From NCBI GenBank assembly GCA_003142255.1, contig PLLO01000006.1, forward strand, positions 318,182-382,181: a stretch of 64,000 nucleotides of DNA, given 5' to 3'. Positions 46,967 through 55,003 of the stretch are shown piece by piece. Source of the DNA: Bacteroidales bacterium (lineage in GTDB: Bacteria > Bacteroidota > Bacteroidia > Bacteroidales > VadinHA17). Position 1 is the stretch's first letter; each line of letters begins with the position of its first letter. The position numbers were made by a program, and so were the translations under genes. The notes under the pieces are model-generated. The model saw nothing but the letters and a program-made list of their open reading frames with translations, was not told the DNA's origin and did not search any database.

Positions 46967-47017
46967 AGCTATTATTTTCATATTTTCGCACCGGCTTCCG
47001 GTTCAAATAAATCCGTT

Positions 47018-47554
47018 ATGAGAGAAACAGTTATACTCGATAAGAAATTCAGGGAGATAATCTCTGGCGAGGACATCAGCAAGAGAATTGGTGAGATGGC
47101 TGAAGAGATCAATCGTGACTATAAGGGTAAGGATGTGGTTTTTCTGGGAATACTCAACGGCGCTTTCCTGTTTGCAGCCGATCTCTTTAAAAAGATCGAC
47201 CTTAAAGCCCGCATTTCGTTTGTAAAGCTGGCATCCTATCAGGGAACAAGGTCATCAGGCTCTGTAAAGGAGCTTATCGGCTGGAATGAAGATATTAAAG
47301 GTATGGAGGTGATTGTCCTCGAAGATATTGTCGATACCGGTCATACTCTTGAGCTGATTGTCGGGGAGCTTAAAATTAGAAAGGTGACAGGGGTAAAGAT
47401 TGCAACGCTTCTTTTCAAACCTGATGCCTACAAGAAAAAAATTCCTGTTGATTATGTGGGATTCAGGATACCCAACGATTTCGTTGTGGGCTATGGACTT
47501 GATTATGACGGATATGGCCGCAACCTTCCATCAGTGTATACTCTAGTGGAATAA
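47018..47554 (+). CDS. hpt: Hypoxanthine phosphoribosyltransferase
   Basis: Purine salvage enzyme that makes IMP (and GMP) from hypoxanthine (guanine) and PRPP. The 178 residues fit the family. The PRPP motif is VIVLEDIVDTGHTL; the flexible-loop SYQGTRSSG and the base-binding Lys/Phe/Val region (KIPVDYVGFRIPNDFVVGYG) follow. adk begins 43 bases downstream on the same strand, so a small purine unit hpt-adk is likely. Divergent from purE. Confidence 0.96.
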   Translation: MRETVILDKKFREIISGEDISKRIGEMAEEINRDYKGKDVVFLGILNGAFLFAADLFKKIDLKARISFVKLASYQGTRSSGSVKELIGWNEDIKGMEVIVLEDIVDTGHTLELIVGELKIRKVTGVKIATLLFKPDAYKKKIPVDYVGFRIPNDFVVGYGLDYDGYGRNLPSVYTLVE

Positions 47555-47597
47555 TTCAAAGCAACTATTTATAATATTTTTTAATTAAACGTATTAT

Positions 47598-48173
47598 ATG
47601 ATTAATTTTTTGATTTTTGGCCCTCCTGGATCAGGCAAGGGAACACAGTCTGTAAAACTTGCCGGAAAATTCAATCTCAGGCATCTTTCAACCGGCGATA
47701 TGCTTAGAGCAGAAATTACCGCAGGAACCGAGCTGGGGGGAAAAATGAGCTCAATCATGTCGAAGGGAGAACTTGTGCCCGATGAGGTGGTTATTGAGAT
47801 GATCGCCGCTAAGATCGACAGCACAAAAGGAGTTGCCGGTTTCCTGTTTGATGGTTTCCCAAGAACCGTCGCCCAGACAGAAGAGCTCGAAAAGATGCTG
47901 AATGCCAGGGGAATGAAGATCGACAGCATGCTTGTTCTTGATGTTGATCATGATGAGCTAGTAAAGAGATTGATCGCAAGGGCAGAACAGTCAGGAAGAC
48001 CAGACGACAAGGATCCTGTCGTGATTGAAAACAGAATCGATGTTTACAAGGCCAAGACTGAACCTATAATTGATTATTGCCGCAAACAAGGAATATATCA
48101 ACCCGTAAATGGAATGGGAACGATTGACGAAATATTCGGAAGACTCTCCAGGGAGATGAAGAAACTGATTTGA
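47598..48173 (+). CDS. adk: Adenylate kinase
   Basis: Interconverts ATP + AMP and two ADP. P-loop GPPGSGKGT at residues 8-16; NMP-binding STGDMLRAEI; FDGFPRTVAQ; DDKDPVVIENRIDVY near the C-terminus. At 191 residues it is the short form without the large zinc LID insert, as in other Bacteroidota. It ends just before GC-rich hairpin repeat copy C. Confidence 0.97.
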   Translation: MINFLIFGPPGSGKGTQSVKLAGKFNLRHLSTGDMLRAEITAGTELGGKMSSIMSKGELVPDEVVIEMIAAKIDSTKGVAGFLFDGFPRTVAQTEELEKMLNARGMKIDSMLVLDVDHDELVKRLIARAEQSGRPDDKDPVVIENRIDVYKAKTEPIIDYCRKQGIYQPVNGMGTIDEIFGRLSREMKKLI

Positions 48174-48246
48174 CCCCCCAACCCCCCTAAAGGGGGGCTG
48201 ATACTGTTTACCGAATTACCCCCCCCTTCAGGGGGGCAGGGGGGCG
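48174..48246. repeat. GC-rich hairpin repeat (copy C) between adk and obgE
   Basis: Two hairpins, C6-TAAA-G6 at 48182-48197 and C6-TTCA-G6 at 48221-48236, are enclosed by outer C-rich and G-rich stretches that can also pair. The element begins directly at the adk stop codon. Same design as copy A (window start). Confidence 0.78.
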
Positions 48247-48313
48247 TAACGGCTGGAAACCAATTTTTATAATATATTGTATATTAATAATATAAGTAAA
48301 TTAATACTAGAAT

Positions 48314-49306
48314 ATGTCGGGTTCCAATTTTGTTGACTATATTAAAATATTCTGCCGTGCAGGCAACGGAGGTGCCGGTTCGACTCACCTCCGCAGGGAG
48401 AAATTCGTTCCCAAGGGAGGTCCTGACGGAGGCGACGGAGGCCGGGGTGGTAATATCATCCTGCGCGGGAACGACCAGATGTGGACTTTGCTTCATCTCA
48501 GGTACCAGCGCCATATCTTTGCCGGGAATGGCATCGGCGGAGGCTCCCAGCAATCTTCAGGAGCCGATGGCAAGGATGTTTTTATTGAAGTTCCTCTCGG
48601 TACTGTAGCCAGAAACGGAGAAACGGAAGAATTTATCTTTGAGATTACCGCTCATGGTGAGGAAAAGATACTTGCCCAGGGTGGCCGTGGTGGGCAGGGC
48701 AATGTCCATTTCAAATCATCAACAAACCAGACTCCAAGATATGCACAGCCTGGTGAAAAGGGGGTTGAAAACTGGTATGTACTTGAATTAAAAATTCTCG
48801 CCGATGTAGGGCTTGTAGGATTTCCAAATGCCGGCAAATCGACTCTTCTATCGGTTGTCTCGGCCGCAAAGCCTAAAATTGCTGACTACGCCTTTACTAC
48901 TCTTTCACCAAACCTTGGTATTGTGGCCTACAGGGACAATAAATCGTTCGTGATGGCCGATATTCCAGGGATTATTGAGGGGGCTCATGAAGGGAAAGGA
49001 CTGGGAATAAGATTTCTGAGACATATCGAAAGGAACTCGGTACTGCTGTTTATTGTCCCTGCCGACACCAAAGATATCCGAAAGGAGTACGAGATCCTGG
49101 TCAATGAATTAAAAATGTACAACCCGGAGCTGCTCGATAAAAAAAGGATCCTTGCAATTTCAAAATCTGACCTGCTCGATGAGGAGCTTATGAATGAGAC
49201 AAGGAAAGACCTGCCTGATGTTCAGCGGGTATTTATTTCTTCCATTACAGGGCTGGGTCTTACCACCCTGAAAGATATGCTTTGGAAAGTTCTTACCAAC
49301 TATTGA
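48314..49306 (+). CDS. obgE: Obg-family GTPase
   Basis: Ribosome-associated GTPase involved in 50S assembly and stress control. It has 330 residues: the glycine-rich Obg fold ([29 protein letters not shown]), then the G domain with G1 GFPNAGKS at 169-176, switch [12 protein letters not shown]3 [14 protein letters not shown] and G4 SKSD. The Bacteroidota form lacks the long C-terminal OCT domain, as here. The PAP2 gene follows 8 bases after. Confidence 0.96.
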   Translation: MSGSNFVDYIKIFCRAGNGGAGSTHLRREKFVPKGGPDGGDGGRGGNIILRGNDQMWTLLHLRYQRHIFAGNGIGGGSQQSSGADGKDVFIEVPLGTVARNGETEEFIFEITAHGEEKILAQGGRGGQGNVHFKSSTNQTPRYAQPGEKGVENWYVLELKILADVGLVGFPNAGKSTLLSVVSAAKPKIADYAFTTLSPNLGIVAYRDNKSFVMADIPGIIEGAHEGKGLGIRFLRHIERNSVLLFIVPADTKDIRKEYEILVNELKMYNPELLDKKRILAISKSDLLDEELMNETRKDLPDVQRVFISSITGLGLTTLKDMLWKVLTNY

Positions 49307-49314
49307 TAATAACT

Positions 49315-49896
49315 ATGCTTCAGCATCTTGACCAGCAGCTCTTCCTGTTCCTCAATTCGCATAATTCACCATTCTGGGACACTGTGATGTACGCGTTAAG
49401 CGGTCGTGTTATCTGGGCCCCGCTTTACCTGGCTATTCTGTTGTATCTTGGCTTTAAATACAAGAGGAAATTCCTCATCATAATACCTTTTATTATAATT
49501 GCCGTTACACTTGCCGACCAGGTTTCAGTGCAGCTGTTTAAAAATATTTTTATGCGGCTCAGACCATGTCATGAGCCCTCCCTTGCAGGCATGGTGCATC
49601 TTGTAAAGGGCGAATGTGGGGGACTCTACGGATTCGTTTCATCACATGCCTCAAATTCTTTTAATGTCGCTTTTCTGAGCCTTATGTTCATTAAAAAAAG
49701 ATGGTATACCATAAGCATTATCATCTGGGCATCGGTAATAGGATACAGCAGGATCTACCTTGGGGTTCACTACCCGGGCGATGTTTTCTGCGGATCAATG
49801 GTCGGTGCATTTATAGGTTGGGGGCTATATAAACTGTATGAATTGACTGATAAGAAGATACTTGTCAATAAGGAGTATTTTAATAATATCGCTTAG
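49315..49896 (+). CDS. PAP2-family membrane phosphatase
   Basis: A 193-residue polytopic protein of the type 2 phosphatidic acid phosphatase family. The three PAP2 motifs are KNIFMRLRPCHEP, FVSSHASNSFN (motif 2 SxHxxxx) and YSRIYLGVHYPGDVFCG (motif 3 with catalytic His). Substrate may be undecaprenyl diphosphate or a lipid phosphate. The frame extends back to 49282 inside obgE; the ATG at 49315, 8 bases after the obgE stop, starts a good hydrophobic N-terminus and is preferred. Confidence 0.9.
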   Translation: MLQHLDQQLFLFLNSHNSPFWDTVMYALSGRVIWAPLYLAILLYLGFKYKRKFLIIIPFIIIAVTLADQVSVQLFKNIFMRLRPCHEPSLAGMVHLVKGECGGLYGFVSSHASNSFNVAFLSLMFIKKRWYTISIIIWASVIGYSRIYLGVHYPGDVFCGSMVGAFIGWGLYKLYELTDKKILVNKEYFNNIA

Positions 49897-49908
49897 TATA
49901 AAATTTAC

Positions 49909-49986
49909 CCCTATCCCGACCTTCCCCCACGGGGGAAGGAGTTCAGGAGCTTTTCCCCCTTGGGGGAAACAGGAAAGGGGGTGAGT
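49909..49986. repeat. GC-rich hairpin repeat (copy D)
   Basis: It contains TTCCCCC-AC-GGGGGAA (within 49922-49936) and TTTCCCCC-TT-GGGGGAAA, enclosed by outer CCCCT/AGGGGG arms. Segment 49922-49942 is identical to 24494-24514 of copy B. It lies at the 3' side of the PAP2 gene. Confidence 0.72.
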
Positions 49987-50005
49987 TAAATTACTATTTT
50001 TTTAC

Positions 50006-50956
50006 ATGCTCATACTTAATCTTACCACCATCGACCCTTTCTTCAACCTTGCAGTTGATGAATACCTGCTTAAGAACAGGAAGGAAGAATTTCTGGTTCT
50101 CGGCATCAACAGCCCGGCGGTTATAATAGGCAAGCACCAGGCGCCTCACCGGGAAACGGATACAAGATATATCACCAGGAATAATATCCCGGTTATTAGA
50201 AGGATCTCCGGCGGAGGGACAGTATTTCATGATCAGGGCAATCTTAATTTTTCATTCATTTCAAACAGCACACCCGGGAAGCAGGTCGATTTCAGAAAAT
50301 ACATGCAGCCGGTAATAAAATTTCTTGCAACGGCAGGTGTTGAGACTAAATTTGAAGGAAAGAATGACCTGAAGGTCAATGGCCTCAAGATTTCAGGGAA
50401 CGCCGAACATGTATGGCGCGACAGGGTTCTTCACCATGGCACTTTGCTTTTTGATTCTCAGCTGGATATTATGAAAAGATCTATAAGGAAGGATAATTCG
50501 TGCTACTTTTCACGGGCTGTTGCATCAAATCCCTCTCCTGTTACGAATCTTAAAGATCGGCTGGATTCAATAAAAAATATTAACGAACTGAAACAAAAAA
50601 TGCTTCAGTTCTTTATTAGCCAGAATGATGAAAATCTGGAAGTTAATCTCTCCCCGGATGAAAGCACAGAAATAAATAAGCTTGCAGATTCAAAGTACCG
50701 GACGTGGGAATGGAACTATGGTTACGGGCCACCTTACCAGTTTAAGAATAAGTTTGATATAAATGGCATTGCACTGACAATTCATCTCTCTGTAAAGGAT
50801 GGAATAATACAGGAATGCATCATTGAAGGACCTGGTATGCTTTCGGGGTATGCTAAAAAAATTGCAGGATCCAGGCATATGCCTGAAGACATATCATCAA
50901 TCTTCAGGGAGGGTAAAGTTTTTCTGAATGATGATGAGCTTTTTAATTTTTTTTAG
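50006..50956 (+). CDS. lplA: Lipoate-protein ligase
   Basis: Activates free lipoate with ATP and attaches it to lipoyl domains. The 316 residues include the RRISGGGTVFHDQGNLNFSF motif, the GKNDLKVNGLKISG region with the catalytic Lys, and a C-terminal accessory domain (LAD-SKYRTWEWNYGYGPPY). This places salvage beside the de novo LipA/LipB route 13 kb upstream. It is followed by a terminator. Confidence 0.92.
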   Translation: MLILNLTTIDPFFNLAVDEYLLKNRKEEFLVLGINSPAVIIGKHQAPHRETDTRYITRNNIPVIRRISGGGTVFHDQGNLNFSFISNSTPGKQVDFRKYMQPVIKFLATAGVETKFEGKNDLKVNGLKISGNAEHVWRDRVLHHGTLLFDSQLDIMKRSIRKDNSCYFSRAVASNPSPVTNLKDRLDSIKNINELKQKMLQFFISQNDENLEVNLSPDESTEINKLADSKYRTWEWNYGYGPPYQFKNKFDINGIALTIHLSVKDGIIQECIIEGPGMLSGYAKKIAGSRHMPEDISSIFREGKVFLNDDELFNFF

Positions 50957-50963
50957 ATATTCG

Positions 50964-50987
50964 TCCTGTTAAACAGGATTATTTTTT
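50964..50987 (+). terminator. Rho-independent terminator after lplA
   Basis: TCCTGT-TAA-ACAGGA hairpin (6-bp stem) followed by TTATTTTTT, 7 bases after the lplA stop. Confidence 0.75.
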
Positions 50988-51001
50988 AATAGCGTTTTTG
51001 C

Positions 51002-51748
51002 ATGGATATTCTGAGATCAATAATCGTATGGCTGATAGGGATAGCGATCATGCTTATCTTCCTGCCGGTCATATTTATTATCTGGCTGCTGGTTCTTCCT
51101 TTTGACAGGAACAGGGTAGTTATTCACTGGCTGCTGGTTTGCCAGGCCAATGTCATTTCACATCTTGTACCTATCTGGAAGATAAAAGTTAAAGGAAGGG
51201 AAAAGGCAATACCGGGAACAACTTACGTCATTATCTGCAACCATCAGTCCATTCTTGATATTCTGATCATTTACTGCCTAAGGTACAGGTTCAAATGGAT
51301 CTCTAAAATAGAAGTAATCGGAGTACCGGTGCTTGGCTGGTACGTCAGTATGGCGGATTATATTTTAGTCGACAGGGGAGACAAGGTAAGCAAAGCAAAA
51401 ATGATGGAAGAATCGTATGAATGCCTTAAAAAAGATATTTCAATAATGATTTTCCCTGAGGGCACCAGATCGGCCGATAACCAGATCAGCTTCTTCAAGA
51501 GAGGAGCTTTTCAGCTGGCTATTACTACCAAAACGCCAATATTGCCGGTAATAATGGATGGAACCGGCAACGTCCTGCCAAAGCATGGGATCATTTTCGG
51601 TGGATTTCATAAAATAGACCTCAGGGTCCTGGATCCGGTCAGTCCTGAATCTTTCGGAACCGATAACTGCGATGAACTCGCTGCAAAATTCCAGGAAATG
51701 ATGAAGGAAGAGCTTCAGAAGATCAGGGATGAAAGAGGCAGCAAATGA
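51002..51748 (+). CDS. plsC: 1-acyl-sn-glycerol-3-phosphate acyltransferase
   Basis: Makes phosphatidic acid from lysophosphatidic acid at the inner membrane. The 248 residues have an N-terminal helix (IIVWLIGIAIMLIFLPVIFI), the NHQSILDI HX4D motif (His81, Asp86) and FPEGTRS. Other PlsC blocks, such as PILPVIMDGTG, fit too. The ATG of the next gene overlaps its stop by four bases. Confidence 0.93.
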   Translation: MDILRSIIVWLIGIAIMLIFLPVIFIIWLLVLPFDRNRVVIHWLLVCQANVISHLVPIWKIKVKGREKAIPGTTYVIICNHQSILDILIIYCLRYRFKWISKIEVIGVPVLGWYVSMADYILVDRGDKVSKAKMMEESYECLKKDISIMIFPEGTRSADNQISFFKRGAFQLAITTKTPILPVIMDGTGNVLPKHGIIFGGFHKIDLRVLDPVSPESFGTDNCDELAAKFQEMMKEELQKIRDERGSK

Positions 51749-52518
51749 TAATTTCCCAATCATACCGAAGGATCCTTCATAAAATGGGATATTATGATTA
51801 CCAGCAGGGACTTATATACCGTCATCTGAACCAGGGTAATGGATGGCAGAGCCATGAAAAACATTGCAGGGATTTTATCCTTAAAGCAACAGACAATGAT
51901 CGCCCTGAAAAAATAACAGTTCTTGGCAGCGGATGGCTTCTTGAACTGCCTCTGACCGAGCTGGCAGAAAGGACAAAACATATTTGTCTGATCGATATAG
52001 TCCACCCTCCTGCTGTGAGAGACCAGGTAAAAAAATTCAAAAATATTGAGCTTTCTGAACAGGATATCTCGGGCGGTCTCATTGATGAGGTATGGCGAAA
52101 AGCAGGGAAACGCACTTTTTTAAATAAGCTCAAATCCCTGGACGAGATTGAGATACCTGAATTCAGTCTTAAAGATCCGGGAACTGTTATTTCGCTTAAT
52201 ATAATGACACAGCTTGAGGCAATGCCTTTAAGAATGCTCGAAAGAAAGGCAAGGGCAGACGAGGCTGATCTCTTTAATTTCAGGAAAAAGATCCAGGAAA
52301 GCCATTTGAGGTTCCTGAACCGGCACAAATCGATTCTGATTACAGACACTGCAGAAATATTTACTGATTCCTCCGGCAATGTAACTGAGGATAAGACCGT
52401 TATAACTGATCTCCCTGAGGGCATCCTGAAAGAGACCTGGCGATGGGATTTTGATCTGAAAGGATCAGATTTTAATCTGAAAAGATCGGTAATGGAGGTT
52501 TCGGCAATAATCCTTTGA
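51745..52518 (+). CDS. Unassigned protein with methyltransferase-like nucleotide-binding loop
   Basis: A 257-residue soluble protein. Residues about 50-75 read ITVLGSGWLLELPLTELA followed by an acidic strand end CLIDIVHPPAV, the glycine-loop plus acidic-residue pattern of Rossmann or class I methyltransferase folds, but the classic GxGxG is relaxed. No further methyltransferase motif is certain. It overlaps plsC by ATGA, so it is coupled to phospholipid acyltransfer. The C-terminal DLKGSDFNLKRSVMEVSAIIL looks like a final beta hairpin. No function is assigned. Confidence 0.7.
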   Translation: MIISQSYRRILHKMGYYDYQQGLIYRHLNQGNGWQSHEKHCRDFILKATDNDRPEKITVLGSGWLLELPLTELAERTKHICLIDIVHPPAVRDQVKKFKNIELSEQDISGGLIDEVWRKAGKRTFLNKLKSLDEIEIPEFSLKDPGTVISLNIMTQLEAMPLRMLERKARADEADLFNFRKKIQESHLRFLNRHKSILITDTAEIFTDSSGNVTEDKTVITDLPEGILKETWRWDFDLKGSDFNLKRSVMEVSAIIL

Positions 52519-52627
52519 CCCGGCTTCTGCCGGCGCTGATGCTTAATTAATATACTGATTATTACTGTGATTTAATTTTTATTAATTGTTTTAAATGACG
52601 GATTATGTCAGTTTTATTGCGGCAACA

Positions 52628-52825
52628 GGCTCTGAAAGAGCCGTATGTGAATAACCCCCGGTGAAACCGGAGGTATAACCCACACTACTACCTCAAGCTC
52701 TGAAGGAGCTTAATATCGTTTAGGGGTAGAACATTAATATATTGAGCCCTTTCAGGGCTCTAAATCATCTATTGGTCATACATTTCGCCGGGGGTTATTA
52801 ATATTACGCCACATTTGTGGCGTAA
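52628..52825. repeat. Composite multi-hairpin element in the 613-base spacer before parE
   Basis: Five hairpins occur in 198 bases: GGCTC-TGAAA-GAGCC (52628-52642), CCGGT-GAA-ACCGG (52658-52670), AAGCTC-TGAAG-GAGCTT (52695-52711), GAGCCCT-TTC-AGGGCTC (52744-52760) and a perfect 10-bp stem with a TT loop (52804-52825). An outer pair of 12-base exact inverted arms, 52650-52661 and 52788-52799, encloses three of them, giving a multibranch fold. There is no protein-coding frame. The flanking AT-rich DNA (52519-52627 and 52826-53106) shows no gene. Confidence 0.82.
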
Positions 52826-53106
52826 ATGGTAAAATCCACTGAATAACTGCTAAAATTTATCTTTACCAACCGAACTAAACCTGATTAAATTTTAATTATC
52901 GGATTATTGGTCCATTAATATCTAAGGAAGAAGATGTGTATAATGGGAAACGGGGAAGAGGATTATTTTATTTATAAATTCCAATTGTTATTAAGTTTTT
53001 GTTCCTCAGTCATATTGATTCATTATCAGACTTCTATCTGCCATAGCCGGATGATAAAAATGGTCAATTGTTGAAAAATTGATAATTAGTGACATTTCTA
53101 TTTGAC

Positions 53107-53114
53107 TATATTTG
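53107..53114 (+). promoter_or_regulatory. Bacteroidota -7 box for parE-parC-aroK
   Basis: TATATTTG, exact TAnnTTTG match, 17 bases before the parE ATG, giving a very short leader. Confidence 0.62.
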
Positions 53115-53131
53115 CGCAAAATTTCTGAAAA

Positions 53132-54988
53132 ATGACGGTAGTAGGATATTCAGAAGAACATATTAAAACCCTTGACTGGCGTGAGCATATAAGGCTGAGA
53201 CCTGGCATGTACATCGGCAAGCTTGGCGACGGCTCATCGCAGGATGACGGAATTTATGTTATGCTGAAAGAGGTGATGGATAATGCCGTTGATGAATACA
53301 TGATGGGATTCGGGAAGAAAATTGATGTCTCGATAAATGGCAGGGAGGTCAGGGTGCGTGATTATGGCCGCGGTGTACCCCTCGGCAAGGTACTCGATGC
53401 CGTTTCAAGAATGAACACTGGAGCTAAATACGATTCCAAGGCATTCAAAAAATCTGTCGGACTTAACGGCGTCGGAGTGAAGGCAGTTAATGCACTTTCA
53501 TCTAAATTCATTATCAGATCAATACGCGACGGCCAGATAAAGGTGGTAGAATTTGAACTTGGCGTTACTTCTCAGGATCACCCGCAGAAAGCCACAACTG
53601 AAGAGAATGGCGTTGAAGTTATATTTGAGCCGGATGAAGTAATGTTCGGTAACTATTTCTACATCTCGGAATACGTGGATTCAATGCTGAAGAACTACGT
53701 ATATCTTAATTCCGGACTGGTAATCAATTTCAACGGCAATAAATTCTTTTCGAGGAACGGGCTGGCAGATCTCCTGAATGAGAACATGAACAAGGAGGGA
53801 CTTTATCCTCTCATTCATCTCAGGGGCGAGGATATCGAAGTCGCATTTACTCATGGAATTCAGTACGGCGAAGATTATTACAGCTTTGTCAACGGTCAGA
53901 ACACTACCCAGGGCGGTACCCACCTGATTGCCTTCAGGGAAGCGATCGTAAAGACAATAAGGGATTTTTACAAGAAGGATTATGATGCCGCCGACATACG
54001 TTCATCCATCATTGCCGCAATAAGCATAAAGGTTGAAGAACCGATTTTTGAATCGCAGACCAAGACCAAGCTCGGATCGAAGGATATGGGACCGGAGGGA
54101 CAATCTGTAAGAACATTTATTACAGATTTTATCAAAAAGCAGCTTGATGACTACCTCCATAAAAACTCCGAGACTGCCGGGATCCTTCTGAAAAAGATTC
54201 AGGACTCAGAAAAGGAGAGAAAGGCAATTTCATCGATTCAAAAGCTTGCAAGGGATAAGGCAAAAAAGGTTAGCCTTCATAACAAGAAGCTGAGGGATTG
54301 CAGGATTCATTACAACTCAAATGATACCAACAGACTCGATTCAACAATATTTATAACTGAAGGAGACTCTGCCAGCGGATCGATTACCAAATCGAGGAAT
54401 GTCGAGACCCAGGCAGTCTTCAGTCTTCGTGGCAAGCCACTGAATTCATTCGGACTTACCAAGAAGATCGTTTACGAAAACGAAGAGTTCAACCTGCTCC
54501 AGGCAGCATTGAATATTGAAGACGGAATTGAGAACCTGCGATATAACAATGTGGTGATGGCAACAGATGCCGACGTTGACGGAATGCACATCAGGCTTCT
54601 TCTTCTCACCTTTTTCCTGCAATTCTTTCCTGATCTTGTAAAAAAAGGGCATATATATATTCTGCAGACTCCGCTTTTCAGGGTAAGGAATAAAAAGGAA
54701 ACGAGATATTGTTATTCGCAGGATGAGAAGACTAAGGCTATTAAAGCTCTGGGACCCGATCCTGAGATCACAAGGTTCAAGGGTCTTGGTGAGATATCTC
54801 CTGACGAATTCATTCATTTTATCGGGAAAGATATGCGGCTTGAGCCTGTCAGGATGAAGAAGGAGGATACCATAAATGAGTACCTTGAATTCTATATGGG
54901 GAAGAATACCCTTGAAAGACAGGAATTTATAATTGGGAACCTCAGGGTTGAAGAAGATATTATTGAAGAAGAACAAGTTAAAAAATAA
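53132..54988 (+). CDS. parE: DNA topoisomerase IV subunit B (type IIA topoisomerase ATPase subunit)
   Basis: ATPase subunit that decatenates and relaxes DNA with ParC. The 618 residues include the GHKL ATPase ([45 protein letters not shown]), the transducer, and the Toprim domain with EGDSASGS (Glu410) and [19 protein letters not shown] and the lack of a long insert separate it from GyrB (EGDSAGGS); length also fits ParE of Bacteroidota. parC starts 15 bases later with its own strong ribosome-binding site. Confidence 0.92.
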   Translation: MTVVGYSEEHIKTLDWREHIRLRPGMYIGKLGDGSSQDDGIYVMLKEVMDNAVDEYMMGFGKKIDVSINGREVRVRDYGRGVPLGKVLDAVSRMNTGAKYDSKAFKKSVGLNGVGVKAVNALSSKFIIRSIRDGQIKVVEFELGVTSQDHPQKATTEENGVEVIFEPDEVMFGNYFYISEYVDSMLKNYVYLNSGLVINFNGNKFFSRNGLADLLNENMNKEGLYPLIHLRGEDIEVAFTHGIQYGEDYYSFVNGQNTTQGGTHLIAFREAIVKTIRDFYKKDYDAADIRSSIIAAISIKVEEPIFESQTKTKLGSKDMGPEGQSVRTFITDFIKKQLDDYLHKNSETAGILLKKIQDSEKERKAISSIQKLARDKAKKVSLHNKKLRDCRIHYNSNDTNRLDSTIFITEGDSASGSITKSRNVETQAVFSLRGKPLNSFGLTKKIVYENEEFNLLQAALNIEDGIENLRYNNVVMATDADVDGMHIRLLLLTFFLQFFPDLVKKGHIYILQTPLFRVRNKKETRYCYSQDEKTKAIKALGPDPEITRFKGLGEISPDEFIHFIGKDMRLEPVRMKKEDTINEYLEFYMGKNTLERQEFIIGNLRVEEDIIEEEQVKK

Positions 54989-55003
54989 CAGGAGGCACCG
55001 GGC

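Noticed and set aside
48174..48246. Possible CRISPR-like array from repeated C/G-rich units
   Set aside because: Only two hairpins, no constant repeat with variable spacers and no cas genes in the window.
51822..52424. 200-residue open frame antisense to the methyltransferase-like gene
   Set aside because: Serine/leucine-rich shadow translation opposite a better frame that is coupled to plsC; no start context or homology.
52519..53131. tRNA or known riboswitch in the large spacer before parE
   Set aside because: Folds as separate hairpins with TGAA-type loops; no T-psi-C or anticodon arm pattern and no recognisable aptamer.
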